Shown here piece by piece: positions 17,835 to 28,500 of a DNA stretch of 64,000 nucleotides. Under the pieces are notes generated by a model. The model saw only the letters and a program-made list of their open reading frames with translations, was not told where the DNA came from and did not search any database. A program made the translations under genes and the position numbers. Each line of letters starts with the position of its first letter. Within the stretch, counting starts at the first letter, position 1. Source of the DNA: Ferrovum sp. PN-J185 (GTDB lineage: Bacteria > Pseudomonadota > Gammaproteobacteria > Burkholderiales > Ferrovaceae); the NCBI RefSeq assembly GCF_001581925.1, contig NZ_LQZA01000001.1:744001-808000 (forward strand). Reading direction: 5' to 3'.

Positions 17835-19076
17835 TTATTTAAATCGTTGAAATATTAGTGTACCGTTTGTGCCACCAAAACCAAAGGAATTAGATAAAAC
17901 AGTATTAACTGTCATTTCTCTTGCAGTATGAGGAACATAGTCTAGATCACACTCAGGACTTGGATTATCTAAATTAATGGTAGGAGGAACAACATTGTGA
18001 TGAATTGCCAATACTGAGAACACTGCCTCGATACCACCTGCAGCACCTAATAAGTGCCCCGTCATACTTTTGGTTGAACTAATTGCTACTTTGTTAGCAT
18101 GTTCACCAAAGGCACGTTTAACGGCAGTGGTTTCACCTAAATCGCCTAACGGAGTAGATGTCCCATGGGCATTGATATAATCCACTTGGTCAGGATTGAT
18201 CTTTGCATTTTTCATGGCATTGATCATACTACGTCTGGCACCATCTCCATCTTCAGGTGGTGCAGTAATGTGATGGGCATCTGCGCTCATGCCATAACCC
18301 GTTAACTCACAATATATTTTTGCACCACGTGCTTTGGCATGTTCTAATTCCTCTAAAACGAGAACACCAGCCCCCTCACCCATAATAAAACCATCACGGT
18401 CCTTATCCCATGGGCGACTTGCTTTTGTGGGCTCATCATTTCGAGTACTGAGCGCTCTTGCTGCGCAAAAACCACCGATTCCTAAATCATTAATTGCAGA
18501 TTCAGCACCGCCAGCAATCATCACATCGGCGTCACCATACTCAATGATACGTGCAGCATCACCAATACTATGGTTACCTGTCGTACATGCTGTGACTAAT
18601 GATAAGTTAGGTCCCTTCAATCCATACATAATAGAAAGGTTACCTGAAATCATATTTATAATGCTGCCGGGAATAAAGAATGGAGAAATTTTTCTTACTC
18701 CACCATCTAAGTAGGCGTTATGCGTCTCAGTAATCATGGGTAAACCGCCAATCCCTGAACCAATACATACACCTTGCCTTTCTGCATCGTCTGGATGTTC
18801 TGATAAACCCGCATCTTGAATGGCTTGAATAGCAGCGATTAAACCAAAGTGAATAAACGTATCCATACGTCTCACTTCTTTGGGATTAAGATACTGGTTA
18901 ACGTCTAAATTATGCACCTCTCCAGCAATTTGACATGGCATTTGAGATGCATCAAATTTACTGATAGTTCTAATACCAGAGCGACCTGCAGTTAAATTAC
19001 TCCAAGCCTCACTAACTGTGTTACCAACTGGGGAGACGATTCCAAGACCGGTTACAACGACTCGACGACGCGTCAT
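17835..19076 (-). CDS. fabF: 3-oxoacyl-ACP synthase II (FabF)
   Basis: Condensing enzyme elongating fatty acids on ACP. 413 residues with the catalytic Cys in [10 protein letters not shown] (about 165) and two histidines in [11 protein letters not shown] (about 303) and [13 protein letters not shown] (about 340), plus the C-terminal [12 protein letters not shown] glycine loop. It follows acpP after a 70-base gap containing a hairpin, so acpP may be expressed above fabF. Confidence 0.98.
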   Translation of the reverse strand: MTRRRVVVTGLGIVSPVGNTVSEAWSNLTAGRSGIRTISKFDASQMPCQIAGEVHNLDVNQYLNPKEVRRMDTFIHFGLIAAIQAIQDAGLSEHPDDAERQGVCIGSGIGGLPMITETHNAYLDGGVRKISPFFIPGSIINMISGNLSIMYGLKGPNLSLVTACTTGNHSIGDAARIIEYGDADVMIAGGAESAINDLGIGGFCAARALSTRNDEPTKASRPWDKDRDGFIMGEGAGVLVLEELEHAKARGAKIYCELTGYGMSADAHHITAPPEDGDGARRSMINAMKNAKINPDQVDYINAHGTSTPLGDLGETTAVKRAFGEHANKVAISSTKSMTGHLLGAAGGIEAVFSVLAIHHNVVPPTINLDNPSPECDLDYVPHTAREMTVNTVLSNSFGFGGTNGTLIFQRFK

Positions 19077-19099
19077 ATTAGGTTATTCCTCAATACAAA

Positions 19100-19123
19100 C
19101 GGGCAGAACGAATGCTCTGCCCG
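19100..19123 (-). terminator. Hairpin in the acpP-fabF spacer (possible attenuator)
   Basis: Arms CGGGCAGA (19100-19107) and TCTGCCCG (19116-19123), 8-base loop. In the direction of the fab operon only a short T run (GTTTG) follows, so it is more likely a partial terminator or an RNA-stabilising 3' stem for acpP mRNA than a full stop. Confidence 0.55.
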
Positions 19124-19146
19124 AATTATAAATATCAACTACTTTA

Positions 19147-19386
19147 TTACGCCTTTAAATGGCTATTAACATAATCAATAGCCTGCTGTACAGTAGTGAT
19201 TTTTTCTGCTTCTTCGTCAGGAATTTCACATTCAAATTCCTCTTCTAAAGCCATAACGAGTTCAACGGTATCAAGCGAGTCAGCACCTAAATCATCTACA
19301 AAAGAAGAACTATTTTGGATGTCTTCCTCCTTGACGCCCAATTGTTCGGAAACGATTTTTTTGACTCGCTGTTCAATATTTGACAT
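19147..19386 (-). CDS. acpP: Acyl carrier protein
   Basis: 79-residue acidic carrier protein; the 4'-phosphopantetheine site is the Ser of [14 protein letters not shown] (about Ser37). The holo-ACP synthase gene acpS is also in this window (56263-56643). It lies between fabG and fabF in the standard order. Confidence 0.98.
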   Translation of the reverse strand: MSNIEQRVKKIVSEQLGVKEEDIQNSSSFVDDLGADSLDTVELVMALEEEFECEIPDEEAEKITTVQQAIDYVNSHLKA

Positions 19387-19465
19387 GGGTTCTATCCTTT
19401 TTTTCTAGGGTGTAACAAAAAACAACATTATTTTATCAGAACATATTCAATCTAGCACAGCCAAT

Positions 19466-20209
19466 TTAATCCATGGCCATTCCACCATTTACGTGGATTG
19501 TTGCGCCGGTTATGTAATCTGCTTGATGAGAAGCTAAAAAAGCCACTGTATAGGCGATATCTTCAGGTTTACCAAGCCGTCCGAGGGGAATAGCAGATAA
19601 CAGGGCCTTTTGTTGTGTTTCATCTAATACTTTGGTCATGTCAGTATCAATAAATCCAGGTGCAACACAATTGACCGTAATGCCTCTGCTTCCCAACTCT
19701 CTCGCAAGTGATTTAGTCATACCAATTAAACCCGCCTTTGCAGCAGCATAATTAGCTTGTCCTGGATTACCAGTGGTTCCAACAACAGAGCCAATGTTAA
19801 TAATCCTACCAAAGCGAGCTTTCATCATGTCACGCATAACCGCTCTGGATAGCTTGAAGGTGGCAGTTAAATTGGTATCAATCACATCTTGCCAATCCTC
19901 ATCACGCATACGCATAGATAACATATCTTTGGTTATACCTGCGTTGTTAACAAGAATCGTTATTGGACCGAAACGTTCTTTTATTTGTTCTACTATATTC
20001 AGAATCGCTTGATCATCTCTAACATCAAGCACCATTCCACATCCTTGTAATGCATTATCATTCAGTAGTTGGGTGATTTGTTCTGCACCAGTTTCACGTG
20101 TGGCTGTTCCAATTACGCTAACCCCTTGTTTGGCTAACGCCAGCATAATTGCTTGACCTATACCTCTACTAGCACCAGTAATTAAGGCAATGTGTTGTGT
20201 TTGGGTCAT
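19466..20209 (-). CDS. fabG: 3-oxoacyl-ACP reductase (FabG)
   Basis: NADPH-dependent short-chain dehydrogenase of the fatty-acid elongation cycle. 247 residues, with TGASRGIG cofactor loop (13-20), NNAG, the catalytic Ser in INIGSVVG and YxxxK in NYAAAKAGL. Its start directly abuts the fabD stop. Confidence 0.98.
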   Translation of the reverse strand: MTQTQHIALITGASRGIGQAIMLALAKQGVSVIGTATRETGAEQITQLLNDNALQGCGMVLDVRDDQAILNIVEQIKERFGPITILVNNAGITKDMLSMRMRDEDWQDVIDTNLTATFKLSRAVMRDMMKARFGRIINIGSVVGTTGNPGQANYAAAKAGLIGMTKSLARELGSRGITVNCVAPGFIDTDMTKVLDETQQKALLSAIPLGRLGKPEDIAYTVAFLASHQADYITGATIHVNGGMAMD

Positions 20210-21139
20210 TTATTCTACTCCATCTAGAGTTTGTTTCATCGCAGCGTAGTCATTAAAGGCTATTCCAGTTAAGTTAGCGTCTATGCGTTTCACAAGAGGG
20301 GCTAACACTTTACCGGGGCCACATTCGTAAACGGTTGAAATACCGTAAGGAATAAATGATTTTATACAATCAACCCAGCGTACGGGAGAATACATCTGTG
20401 TTTTAAGTGCATACTTGATTTCATCGATACTGTTACTTGGTTTTGCATTGACATTGTGTATTAATGGAATAATAGGGACAGAAAGGCTAATTGCATCTAA
20501 TGCTTCAGCCAGTTTATCAGCTGCATCTTTGAGCAAAGAACAATGTGAAGGAACGCTCATTGGAAGAATAACAGCCCTTTTCGCTCCTTTTTCTTTGGCA
20601 ATAACAACCGCACGTTCTATGGCACTTTTGTGTCCAGCAATAACTACTTGTCCCGGTGAGTTAAAGTTAGCGGGTTCTAATACCTCTTCTTCTTTGGCTA
20701 AAAGGCAAATTTCATGGATAACTGCATCGTCCACACCTAAGATGGCGGCCATACCACCTACACCCGCTGGTACAGCATCCTGCATTGCTTCTGCCCTTAC
20801 TTGTGTTACTGTCAAAGCATCTTTAAAACTGATGGCCTCACCGACTACTAAAGCTGTAAATTCGCCAAGGCTATGTCCAGCAATTACCTTGGGTTTCGTC
20901 CCGCCTAAAGCCAGCCATGTACGATAGGCTGCGACCCCTGCGGTAAGCATTAAAGGTTGTGTATTAACTGTTTGTGCTAGTAATTCATCTGGACCATTAG
21001 TGACTAAATTCCATAAATCTTTTTTTAGTATATCGCTGGCTTCGTCAAAGGTATCTTTAGCAACAGTTAGGTCACTGTAACCATTCATCATTCCAATAGA
21101 TTGTGAACCTTGACCGGGAAATACAAACGCAAAACTCAT
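20210..21139 (-). CDS. fabD: Malonyl-CoA:ACP transacylase
   Basis: Loads malonyl groups on ACP. 309 residues: FPGQGSQ at the N-terminus (8-14), nucleophile Ser in GHSLGEF (about 92), the conserved Arg in QVRAEAM and the His in MSVPSHCSLL (about 201). Contiguous with fabG and 13 bases downstream of fabH. Confidence 0.97.
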   Translation of the reverse strand: MSFAFVFPGQGSQSIGMMNGYSDLTVAKDTFDEASDILKKDLWNLVTNGPDELLAQTVNTQPLMLTAGVAAYRTWLALGGTKPKVIAGHSLGEFTALVVGEAISFKDALTVTQVRAEAMQDAVPAGVGGMAAILGVDDAVIHEICLLAKEEEVLEPANFNSPGQVVIAGHKSAIERAVVIAKEKGAKRAVILPMSVPSHCSLLKDAADKLAEALDAISLSVPIIPLIHNVNAKPSNSIDEIKYALKTQMYSPVRWVDCIKSFIPYGISTVYECGPGKVLAPLVKRIDANLTGIAFNDYAAMKQTLDGVE

Positions 21140-21152
21140 AATTTTGATACTC

Positions 21153-22115
21153 CTATAAGCGTATTAGCGCAGATCCCCAGGTGAACCCTCCACCCACGCC
21201 AACTAATAAACATGTTTGTCCCTTTTGAACTTTTCCAGTACGAATACCTTCGTCCAAAGCTAGAGGAATTGATGCTGCTGAAGTATTACCATGCTGAGGA
21301 ACAGTAACAATCACTTTTGACATGGGTAATTTCAATTTTTCAGCTGTTGCCTCAATAATTCTTATATTGGCTTGATGAGGTATTAGCCAGTCAATCTGGT
21401 CTATAGTCATGTTATTGGCGAGTAATGCTTCTTGAGAAACTTGAGCCAAAACTTTTACAGCAAATTTAAAAACAGCACCACCATCCATTATTACGGTTGG
21501 ATTGCCAATGGCAGTCCCATTCATCACTTGTCCTGGTACGCATAACATAGACGCATATTTACCATCAGAATGAAGATGAGTTGAGTAGATACCTGGTTCT
21601 GCGCTGCCAGATAATACGACTGCTCCAGCACCATCACCAAATAAAACACAGGTATTTCTATCTTGCCAATTGAGTAAATTAGTAAACGTTTCAGCGCCAA
21701 CAACTAATGCATTTTTTGCTTGTCCGTTTTTAATAAATTGATCTGCAATTGATATGGCATAAACAAAACCAGTACATACTGCTTGAATATCAAATGCAGC
21801 ACCTTGGGTTACGCCAAGTTTGTGTTGTAGCAAACAGGCAGTACTTGGAAAAACCATATCTGGTGTTGTGGTTGCAACAATGATCAGATCAATGTCATTA
21901 GCTGATATCTCAGCATGTTGCAGAGCTTTTTTTGCAGCATGAAATGCCAAATCACTGGTGGTTTCATGAGAGCCGTGAATATGTCTACTTTGAATTCCCG
22001 TGCGGGTTCTGATCCATTCATCGCTAGTATCCACTCTTTTTTCTAGATCTGAATTGGATAGTATGGTTTCAGGAAGGTAACTACCTACCCCAATAATTTT
22101 AGAATATTTATTCAT
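21153..22115 (-). CDS. fabH: 3-oxoacyl-ACP synthase III (FabH)
   Basis: Starts fatty-acid synthesis by condensing acetyl-CoA with malonyl-ACP. 320 residues with the Cys-His-Asn triad visible: [18 protein letters not shown] and HGNTSAAS. Downstream of plsX by 5 bases. Confidence 0.97.
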   Translation of the reverse strand: MNKYSKIIGVGSYLPETILSNSDLEKRVDTSDEWIRTRTGIQSRHIHGSHETTSDLAFHAAKKALQHAEISANDIDLIIVATTTPDMVFPSTACLLQHKLGVTQGAAFDIQAVCTGFVYAISIADQFIKNGQAKNALVVGAETFTNLLNWQDRNTCVLFGDGAGAVVLSGSAEPGIYSTHLHSDGKYASMLCVPGQVMNGTAIGNPTVIMDGGAVFKFAVKVLAQVSQEALLANNMTIDQIDWLIPHQANIRIIEATAEKLKLPMSKVIVTVPQHGNTSAASIPLALDEGIRTGKVQKGQTCLLVGVGGGFTWGSALIRL

Positions 22116-22120
22116 TGAAC

Positions 22121-23134
22121 TTATTCAGTGATATTAATTTTTGCTATTGTTGATTCTATACGACTAACCACATTATTTCTGTATTCAGATATGGCATATT
22201 GTATAGCATGTCTAAAGGCATACGAGTCAGCACCACCATGGCTTTTGATTACAAGACCTTTGAGACCCAATAAACTGGCACCGTTATATTGTCTATGATC
22301 CACTTTTTTTCTGAAACTTTTTAATACAGGCATAGCAACCAATGCAGCTATTTTTGTAAATAGATTTTTTTTGAATTCATTTTTAATCATCTGGCTTAGC
22401 ATCCAAGCTAAACCTTCTGAAGTTTTTAAAACAATGTTACCGACAAACCCATCACATACAACTACGTTTACTGTACCTCGGTAGATATCGTCACCTTCAA
22501 CATTGCCATAAAAATTAATAGGTGAAGAGGCCAACAGTTGTGAAGCTTGTTTGATTACTTCACCACCTTTTATTGCTTCATGCCCAATATTTAACAAACC
22601 AACTGTTGGCTTGTCTATACCATCTATTGCTGCACAAAGGGTCGATCCCATAATACCAAATTGCTGTAAATGTTCGGCACCACAATCCACGTTAGCGCCT
22701 AGGTCTAATACGTATACATGGCCATTTATTGCAGGCATTTTAGTAGCAATAGCAGGACGTTCAATACCTGGCATCATCTTTAAAACAAAGCGAGCGGTTG
22801 CCATAAGGGCACCAGTATTTCCGGCACTAACACAGGCATGCGCAACCCCATCTTTGACAAGATTAATAGCAACACGCATAGAAGAGTCTTTTTTCTTTTT
22901 TAAAGCTAATGCCGGAGGCTCATCCATGCTTACAACCTCTGAAGCATGCTGAACAGTTAAGCGGGGACTTGAATGAAAGCGTAATTGCTTAAGTTTGTTA
23001 AGAATAACATCCCGATCTCCAACCAAAATTAGATTAACATCAGGATCAATATCCAAAAGCTCCAATGCAGCAGGGACGGTAACTTCAACACCAACGTCCC
23101 CACCCATTGCATCAACTGCAACCGTAACGGTCAT
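22121..23134 (-). CDS. plsX: Phosphate acyltransferase PlsX
   Basis: Converts acyl-ACP to acyl-phosphate for phospholipid synthesis. The 337-residue protein starts with [11 protein letters not shown] and carries [12 protein letters not shown] and [16 protein letters not shown], hallmark PlsX segments. It is 25 bases downstream of rpmF, the usual linkage. Confidence 0.97.
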   Translation of the reverse strand: MTVTVAVDAMGGDVGVEVTVPAALELLDIDPDVNLILVGDRDVILNKLKQLRFHSSPRLTVQHASEVVSMDEPPALALKKKKDSSMRVAINLVKDGVAHACVSAGNTGALMATARFVLKMMPGIERPAIATKMPAINGHVYVLDLGANVDCGAEHLQQFGIMGSTLCAAIDGIDKPTVGLLNIGHEAIKGGEVIKQASQLLASSPINFYGNVEGDDIYRGTVNVVVCDGFVGNIVLKTSEGLAWMLSQMIKNEFKKNLFTKIAALVAMPVLKSFRKKVDHRQYNGASLLGLKGLVIKSHGGADSYAFRHAIQYAISEYRNNVVSRIESTIAKINITE

Positions 23135-23159
23135 AAATCAATCAATTAGGACTGATAAA

Positions 23160-23339
23160 TTATTGATTTTTAGTTTTAACAACTTTTTTACCGCGATAAA
23201 ACCCATTAGGGCTGATATGGTGACGCAAATGAACCTCACCAGTTGTAGGCTCAGTAGCAAGTGATGGACTGGTTAAAAAATCATGAGCACGGTGCATACC
23301 ACGCTTTGATGGTGATTTTTTATTCTGTTGAACGGCCAT
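23160..23339 (-). CDS. rpmF: 50S ribosomal protein L32
   Basis: 59 residues read directly from the minus strand, starting [20 protein letters not shown] and ending KKVVKTKNQ. The conserved S-x-x-x-R-x-x-R-R-A-H pattern and [15 protein letters not shown] tail match L32. It lacks the four zinc cysteines of the C+ form, as usual in proteobacteria. It lies between the DUF177 gene (23 bases) and plsX (20 bases). Confidence 0.96.
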   Translation of the reverse strand: MAVQQNKKSPSKRGMHRAHDFLTSPSLATEPTTGEVHLRHHISPNGFYRGKKVVKTKNQ

Positions 23340-23362
23340 AATTAAAACTCCTAAAAAATAAA

Positions 23363-23857
23363 CTAACTTTTCAAGTTTTTTAAAACCTGAAAAGGACTAG
23401 CTTTGTTAGCACTATCTAAATTTAAATCAGAACGATGACACTGTTCCGAATCATGTACAGATGTTATTGGCAAAGCCAGCAACACCTCTTCTTCAACCAA
23501 ATGTATTAAAGACATTGATTGTGGAGTAACAATTACATCCTCACCCTCAATCTCGTCTTCCACTTCCGGAAGATTACTTTCATCTTTAACTAATATTAAC
23601 CTTGTTTTAGAAGAAACATTTGATTGCAAACCGCCCAAGCATCGCTGACAAACCAAATCCAATTGGGCATTAACAGCAACCTCTATTACAGGCATATTGT
23701 TTTCGTTAACAAAACCTTTTACCGTATAATCTACAACACCACTGTTGCTGTAGAGATACTCTGCGAGACCAAGCAAATCTTCAGGCAAGCAACTACCTCT
23801 ATGCTCTTGTTTAAGCGAGGTAAAACGTAAAGGATCAAAAGTTAAATCAACAAACAT
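23363..23857 (-). CDS. yceD: DUF177 family protein (YceD-like, 23S rRNA accumulation protein)
   Basis: 164-residue protein upstream of rpmF, the standard position of YceD/DUF177, a family required for normal 23S rRNA levels. It shows the characteristic VCQRCLGGL segment near residue 70 and an acidic stretch ([11 protein letters not shown]) near 98-108. First gene of the long fab operon; divergent from maf over a 78-base promoter region. Confidence 0.93.
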   Translation of the reverse strand: MFVDLTFDPLRFTSLKQEHRGSCLPEDLLGLAEYLYSNSGVVDYTVKGFVNENNMPVIEVAVNAQLDLVCQRCLGGLQSNVSSKTRLILVKDESNLPEVEDEIEGEDVIVTPQSMSLIHLVEEEVLLALPITSVHDSEQCHRSDLNLDSANKASPFQVLKNLKS

Positions 23858-23935
23858 AAGCCCTCCATTTTAGCCAAAGAATCCCATATTGTCAAAGGCT
23901 TAGGTAACTATTTTAGAGATATTTAAAGGTAAATT

Positions 23936-24511
23936 ATGAACGTAATTCTTGCATCCTCTTCGCAGTATCGACGTCAACTATTAGAGCGGTTGCAAATATC
24001 GTTTACCACGCTTTCTCCTGAAATTGATGAAACACCCAGAAAAAATGAATCACCACAAATGATTGCTCAACGTCTTTCGATAGAAAAAGCATTAAGTATT
24101 GCTAAGTTGAATCCATCTGCAATTGTTATTGGATCGGATCAATGTGCTGATCTAAACGGACATATTGTTAACAAACCCCTAACCTATGATAAGGCTATGG
24201 AACAATTAAGAAACGCGAGTAATCATGAAATGATTTTTTATACAGGCTTGTCAGTTGTCCACATTGACAATAATCGACAATATAATTGTGTTGTTGAAAC
24301 GCGCGTGAAATATAAAAAACTTACTGAACAAATAATTAGTAGTTATTTAAATAAGGATAAGCCATTTGACTGTGCCGGGAGTGGAAAAATTGAGTCACTT
24401 GGTATCGCACTAGTTGAATGGGTTAAAAGTGATGATCCAAGCGCTCTTATTGGCTTACCATTAATTAAAACCGCGGAATACTTGCAGTTATGTGGTTATC
24501 CTCTGTTTTAA
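23936..24511 (+). CDS. Maf-family nucleotide pyrophosphatase
   Basis: 191-residue nucleoside triphosphate pyrophosphatase. It starts with the Maf motif LASSSQYRRQLLERL (5-19) and has the conserved SIEKA and VIGSDQ (about 64-69) and DCAGSGKIE segments. The YceF branch, hydrolysing m7GTP-like or UTP/dTTP-like nucleotides, is likely given the rpmF-yceD linkage. Its stop abuts the stop of the convergent miniprotein gene. Confidence 0.93.
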   Translation: MNVILASSSQYRRQLLERLQISFTTLSPEIDETPRKNESPQMIAQRLSIEKALSIAKLNPSAIVIGSDQCADLNGHIVNKPLTYDKAMEQLRNASNHEMIFYTGLSVVHIDNNRQYNCVVETRVKYKKLTEQIISSYLNKDKPFDCAGSGKIESLGIALVEWVKSDDPSALIGLPLIKTAEYLQLCGYPLF

Positions 24512-24637
24512 TTATTTTTTCACTTCTGTGGTTGTTGTGCTAGTTTGATCAGAATCATCCTCATCACTACGTTTACCTGTCATTGCGACAAAAATGATTG
24601 CACTGATAAAAACAATTGCTGTAAGAGTTTCTAACAT
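24512..24637 (-). CDS. Small single-pass membrane protein (41 aa), unknown
   Basis: Reads MLETLTAIVFISAIIFVAMT then a hydrophilic Asp/Ser/Thr-rich tail ending EVKK. Residues 5-20 form one membrane helix followed by a basic KR, so the tail is probably cytoplasmic. The start is well supported: AGGAGG at 24645-24650, seven bases from the ATG, is among the best ribosome sites in the window. It does not resemble a family I know. Its stop directly abuts maf, so it is convergent and has its own promoter in the 24638-24838 spacer. Confidence 0.65.
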   Translation of the reverse strand: MLETLTAIVFISAIIFVAMTGKRSDEDDSDQTSTTTTEVKK

Positions 24638-24838
24638 ATTGGTACCTCCTCCAAGTTGACGAATGTTTTTATTATTGTTTTTTGATTGTTACATAAATGG
24701 TTAGAAAAAATAAGTAAAAAACTTATATTTATTACAAGTTTTTCTTATGATTTGTAGTTGAGTTAAAGGGAAAAAATTGGTGCGGCGCAATACAGCTTTA
24801 TTGATTTAAATTAATTAATAGATATCTATCTGAATAAA

Positions 24839-25555
24839 ATGGAAAAAAAAGCTCAACTATACTTAATACCCGTACCCATTACTGAAGAAGAAATGATATG
24901 TACGCATACAATAACCACACTAAGTAAACTTAACCATATTAATTTTTTTGTTGTAGAAAACGCTAAAGTTGCAAGAAAGCATCTCAAACACTTTGCAATT
25001 GAAAGACCTCTTTCTACTCTAGTAATCAATGAAATTAACGCTGAAACTGAAAACCGTGTGCTAGAAGAGTTGTTAAAACCCATTGAAAAGGATAACCAAT
25101 CAATTGCGCTGATGTCTGATGCAGGCTGCCCTGCTATTGCTGACCCTGGTGCTAAATTAGTAGCCATAGCACATAAAAAAGGAATCGAGGTAGTACCCCT
25201 AATCGGTCCTTCTTCTATACTTTTAGCATTGATGGCAAGCGGGTTAAATGGTCAACGTTTTTCCTTCAATGGATACTTAGCTATTAAGGAAATTGAACGT
25301 ATTCAGCAGATTAAAAGCCTAGAAAAACGATCGAAACAAAATAATGAAACTCAAATTTGTATTGAAACACCCTACCGCAACCAGCAATTATTTGTAGCAT
25401 TAATTAATCATCTACAACAGGATACGTTACTTACAGTAGCATTAGATTTAACAGCTGAAAATCAATTCATAAAAACCAAAACGGTAAGGGAATGGCGTCA
25501 AGATGAGAAAGTTCTTGAAAAAAAACCAGCTATTTATCTATTTCTATCTCAATGA
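24839..25555 (+). CDS. SAM-dependent methyltransferase, tetrapyrrole methylase/RsmI family
   Basis: 238-residue protein with the TP-methylase fold. It has the SDAGCPAIADPG (about 88-99) and GPSSILLALMASG (about 122-134) motifs shared with RsmI, plus ETPYRNQQL. It is shorter than RsmI and its N-terminus lacks the typical GNLGD start, so it belongs to the RsmI-related group found beside maf in betaproteobacteria. rRNA methylation is possible but not shown. No clear SD precedes the ATG. Confidence 0.85.
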   Translation: MEKKAQLYLIPVPITEEEMICTHTITTLSKLNHINFFVVENAKVARKHLKHFAIERPLSTLVINEINAETENRVLEELLKPIEKDNQSIALMSDAGCPAIADPGAKLVAIAHKKGIEVVPLIGPSSILLALMASGLNGQRFSFNGYLAIKEIERIQQIKSLEKRSKQNNETQICIETPYRNQQLFVALINHLQQDTLLTVALDLTAENQFIKTKTVREWRQDEKVLEKKPAIYLFLSQ

Positions 25556-25588
25556 TAAGATAGTAAGGTTTCTAATTAGATGTGAATT

Positions 25589-28500
25589 ATGTGGATAGTT
25601 AGACTTGCGTTAAGACGCCCCTACACGTTTATTGTACTTGCAATCCTAATTGTATTTTTAGGTACAACGTCAATAAAAAACACTCCAACAGATATCTTTC
25701 CCAATATAGATATACCTGTGGTCAGTGTGATATGGACATACAGCGGCTTGCCTCCTAAGCAAATGGAGAAATACATCACTACTTTTAGTGAGTATTCTCT
25801 TTCAGCCGGTGTCAATGACGTCCGCGCGATAGAGTCGCAAACATTAAATGGTGTCAACTCAATAAAGATCTTTTTTCAACCGAATGTCAAAATTGCAGAA
25901 GCAGTTGCACAGGTTGTTTCTATTTCACAAACTATTATTAGACGAATGCCTCAAGGAACTGTTCCGCCACTTATCTTAAGATATGAAGCGTCCAGTGTTC
26001 CTGTTTTACAACTTGCTTTATCAAGTAGTAAATTAAATGAATCACAACTGTATGACTTTGGTATTTATCGAGTTCGTACAGCAATTGCTCCTGTAAAAGG
26101 AACTCGTCTACCCCTACCCTATGGTGGTAAGCCCAGACAAATCCAAGTCGATTTAGACCCAGCAGCCATGATGGCAAAAGGGATTACTGCCAACGACATA
26201 AATAATACATTTACAAATCAAAACCTTAGTCTCCCTACTGGTGACGCTAAGATTGGTTCAACGGACTATGTGGTGGCGATGAACATGAACCCCAATAACA
26301 TAGATTCCATGAATAATTTACCCATTAAAAAGGTTAACGGTAATTGGGTTTATGTAAGAGATGTAGCTCATGTTAGAGATGGTTTCGGGGTACAGACTAA
26401 TATTGTTAGAACAAATGGGGAGCGAGGCGCACTTCTTACCATTTTAAAAACGGGTCAAGCTTCTACATTAGATGTAGTCAATGGTATTAAAGAGCTCATT
26501 CCTGGTTTAAAAAAACAATATCCCGATATTCATATAGAAGAGCTATTTGATCAATCCATTTTTGTAAAAGCAGCTATAAAAGGCGTATTGGTTGAAGGGT
26601 TGACTGCTGCATTATTAACAGCTGGGATGATTTTATTATTTTTAGGTAGTCTTCGCAGTACATTTATTGTAGTTATATCAATACCCTTATCAATTTTATC
26701 CTCATTGATTATCTTGTATCTTACCGGAGAAACGCTGAATATTATGACGCTTGGCGGCTTGGCGCTTGCGGTAGGAATATTAGTTGATGATGCAACAGTA
26801 GAAATTGAAAATATTCACCGTAACGCACAATTAGGGTTACCTATTGAAGAAACAATATTACTAGGTGCCTCTCAAATTTTTGTTCCTACTTTTGTTTCTA
26901 CTCTGTCAATTTGCGTTGTATTTGTATCCGTGGTTTTCTTAAATGGCCCACCAAGATACCTATTTACTCCGTTAGCTCTAGCAGTGGTTTACGCTATGAT
27001 GGCCTCATGGGTACTATCAAGAACGCTAGTTCCTGTTATGGTTAAGTATTTATTGCCAAACGAACTGCACGGACCGCATGGTTCAACCATCCATCAAATT
27101 TTTGAAAAAAACTTTGAGGCGTTTAGACAAAAATATATAGGAGTTCTTGAGTTATGTTTAAATCACAAGAAAAATGTTTTGGTAACAAGTGCTTTTATTG
27201 TTACTTGTACAGTTATTCTACTGCCCTTTATTGGTAGAGATTTTTTTCCAGTTGTTGATGCTGGACAAATTCGTATGCATGTCAATGCACCAGCAGGATT
27301 GAGGCTTGAAGAGACAGAGCAGGTCTATGCTAATGTTGAGAGAAAAATTAAAGAAATAATTTCTCCTCATGATTTGAATTTAATTTTAGATAATATTGGT
27401 ATCCCACAATCAGTCAATTTAGCGTTTACGGATACCCCTACTATCAGTTCTAATGATGGAGAGATCTTAATCTCTCTCAAATCGGACCATAAGACAGCTA
27501 CTCCAGATTATGTGAGGACATTAAGACAAGAGCTACCTAGACTTTTTCCTGGTATTACTTTCTTTTTTCAGCCAGCAGACATTGTCAGTCAAATTTTAAA
27601 CTTTGGTATACCCGCCCCAATAGATGTTCAAATTGCAGGGTTTAATCCAAAGATTCCAGCAATTGCTGATGATTTACAACGACAGATTGCTTTAATACCT
27701 GGAGCTGTAGACGTACATCGTTTCCAAGTTAGTAACGCTCCACAGATTAACTTAGATGTTGATCGAAATCGTGCGGCTGATTTAGGGATGACGGAACACG
27801 ATGTGGCTAACAATGTATTAATTGGGCTTAGTTCAAGTTCCACTATAAGTTACAATCTGTGGCCTGATCCTCGTTCTGGTGTTGGTTATCCTATAGCCAT
27901 TCAAACGCCTCAAGCTAAAATTTCAACATTGAATCAGTTAATGGCTATTAATTTGCCTGGTAAAGGTAACGCGCAATATGAACCCTTGGCAAACGTAGCA
28001 ACATTTAAACGTTCCCAATCTCCTTTAGTTGTAAGTCATTATGATATTCAACCTGTATTTGATATTTACGCTAATGTGGAGGATCAAGATTTAGGTAGTG
28101 TATCAAGTAAAATTTCAACAATTATTCAACAAATTTCTCCAACATTGCCACCAGGGACTCGTTTGGTTATGCGTGGTCAGGTGGAGAGTATGAGTCAATC
28201 CTATGTTCGACTAGGCATAGGTATTATTGTTGCTGCACTGGTTGTCTATTTTCTAATGGTGGTTAATTTTCAGTCATGGACTGACCCTTTTATTATTATT
28301 ACAGCACTACCTGGCGCAATTTGCGGTGTTATTTGGATTTTGTATACCACGAATACCCCATTTAGTGTTCCAGCTTTAATGGGGGCAATTATGAGTCTTG
28401 GTGTGGCTACTGCAAATAGTATTCTTGTTGTGACATTTGCTAACGACCGATTACGCACTGGAATTACTCCATTCCAGGCTGCATTAGAGGCAGGATTTAC

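Noticed and set aside
20415-20927. 170-codon plus-strand ORF over fabD
   Set aside because: Antisense shadow of a conserved gene; composition is that of reversed fabD codons.
24717-24743. AAAAACTT/AAGTTTTT inverted repeat upstream of the RsmI-like gene
   Set aside because: A/T-rich 8-bp arms in an AT-rich spacer; too weak to call a terminator or operator.
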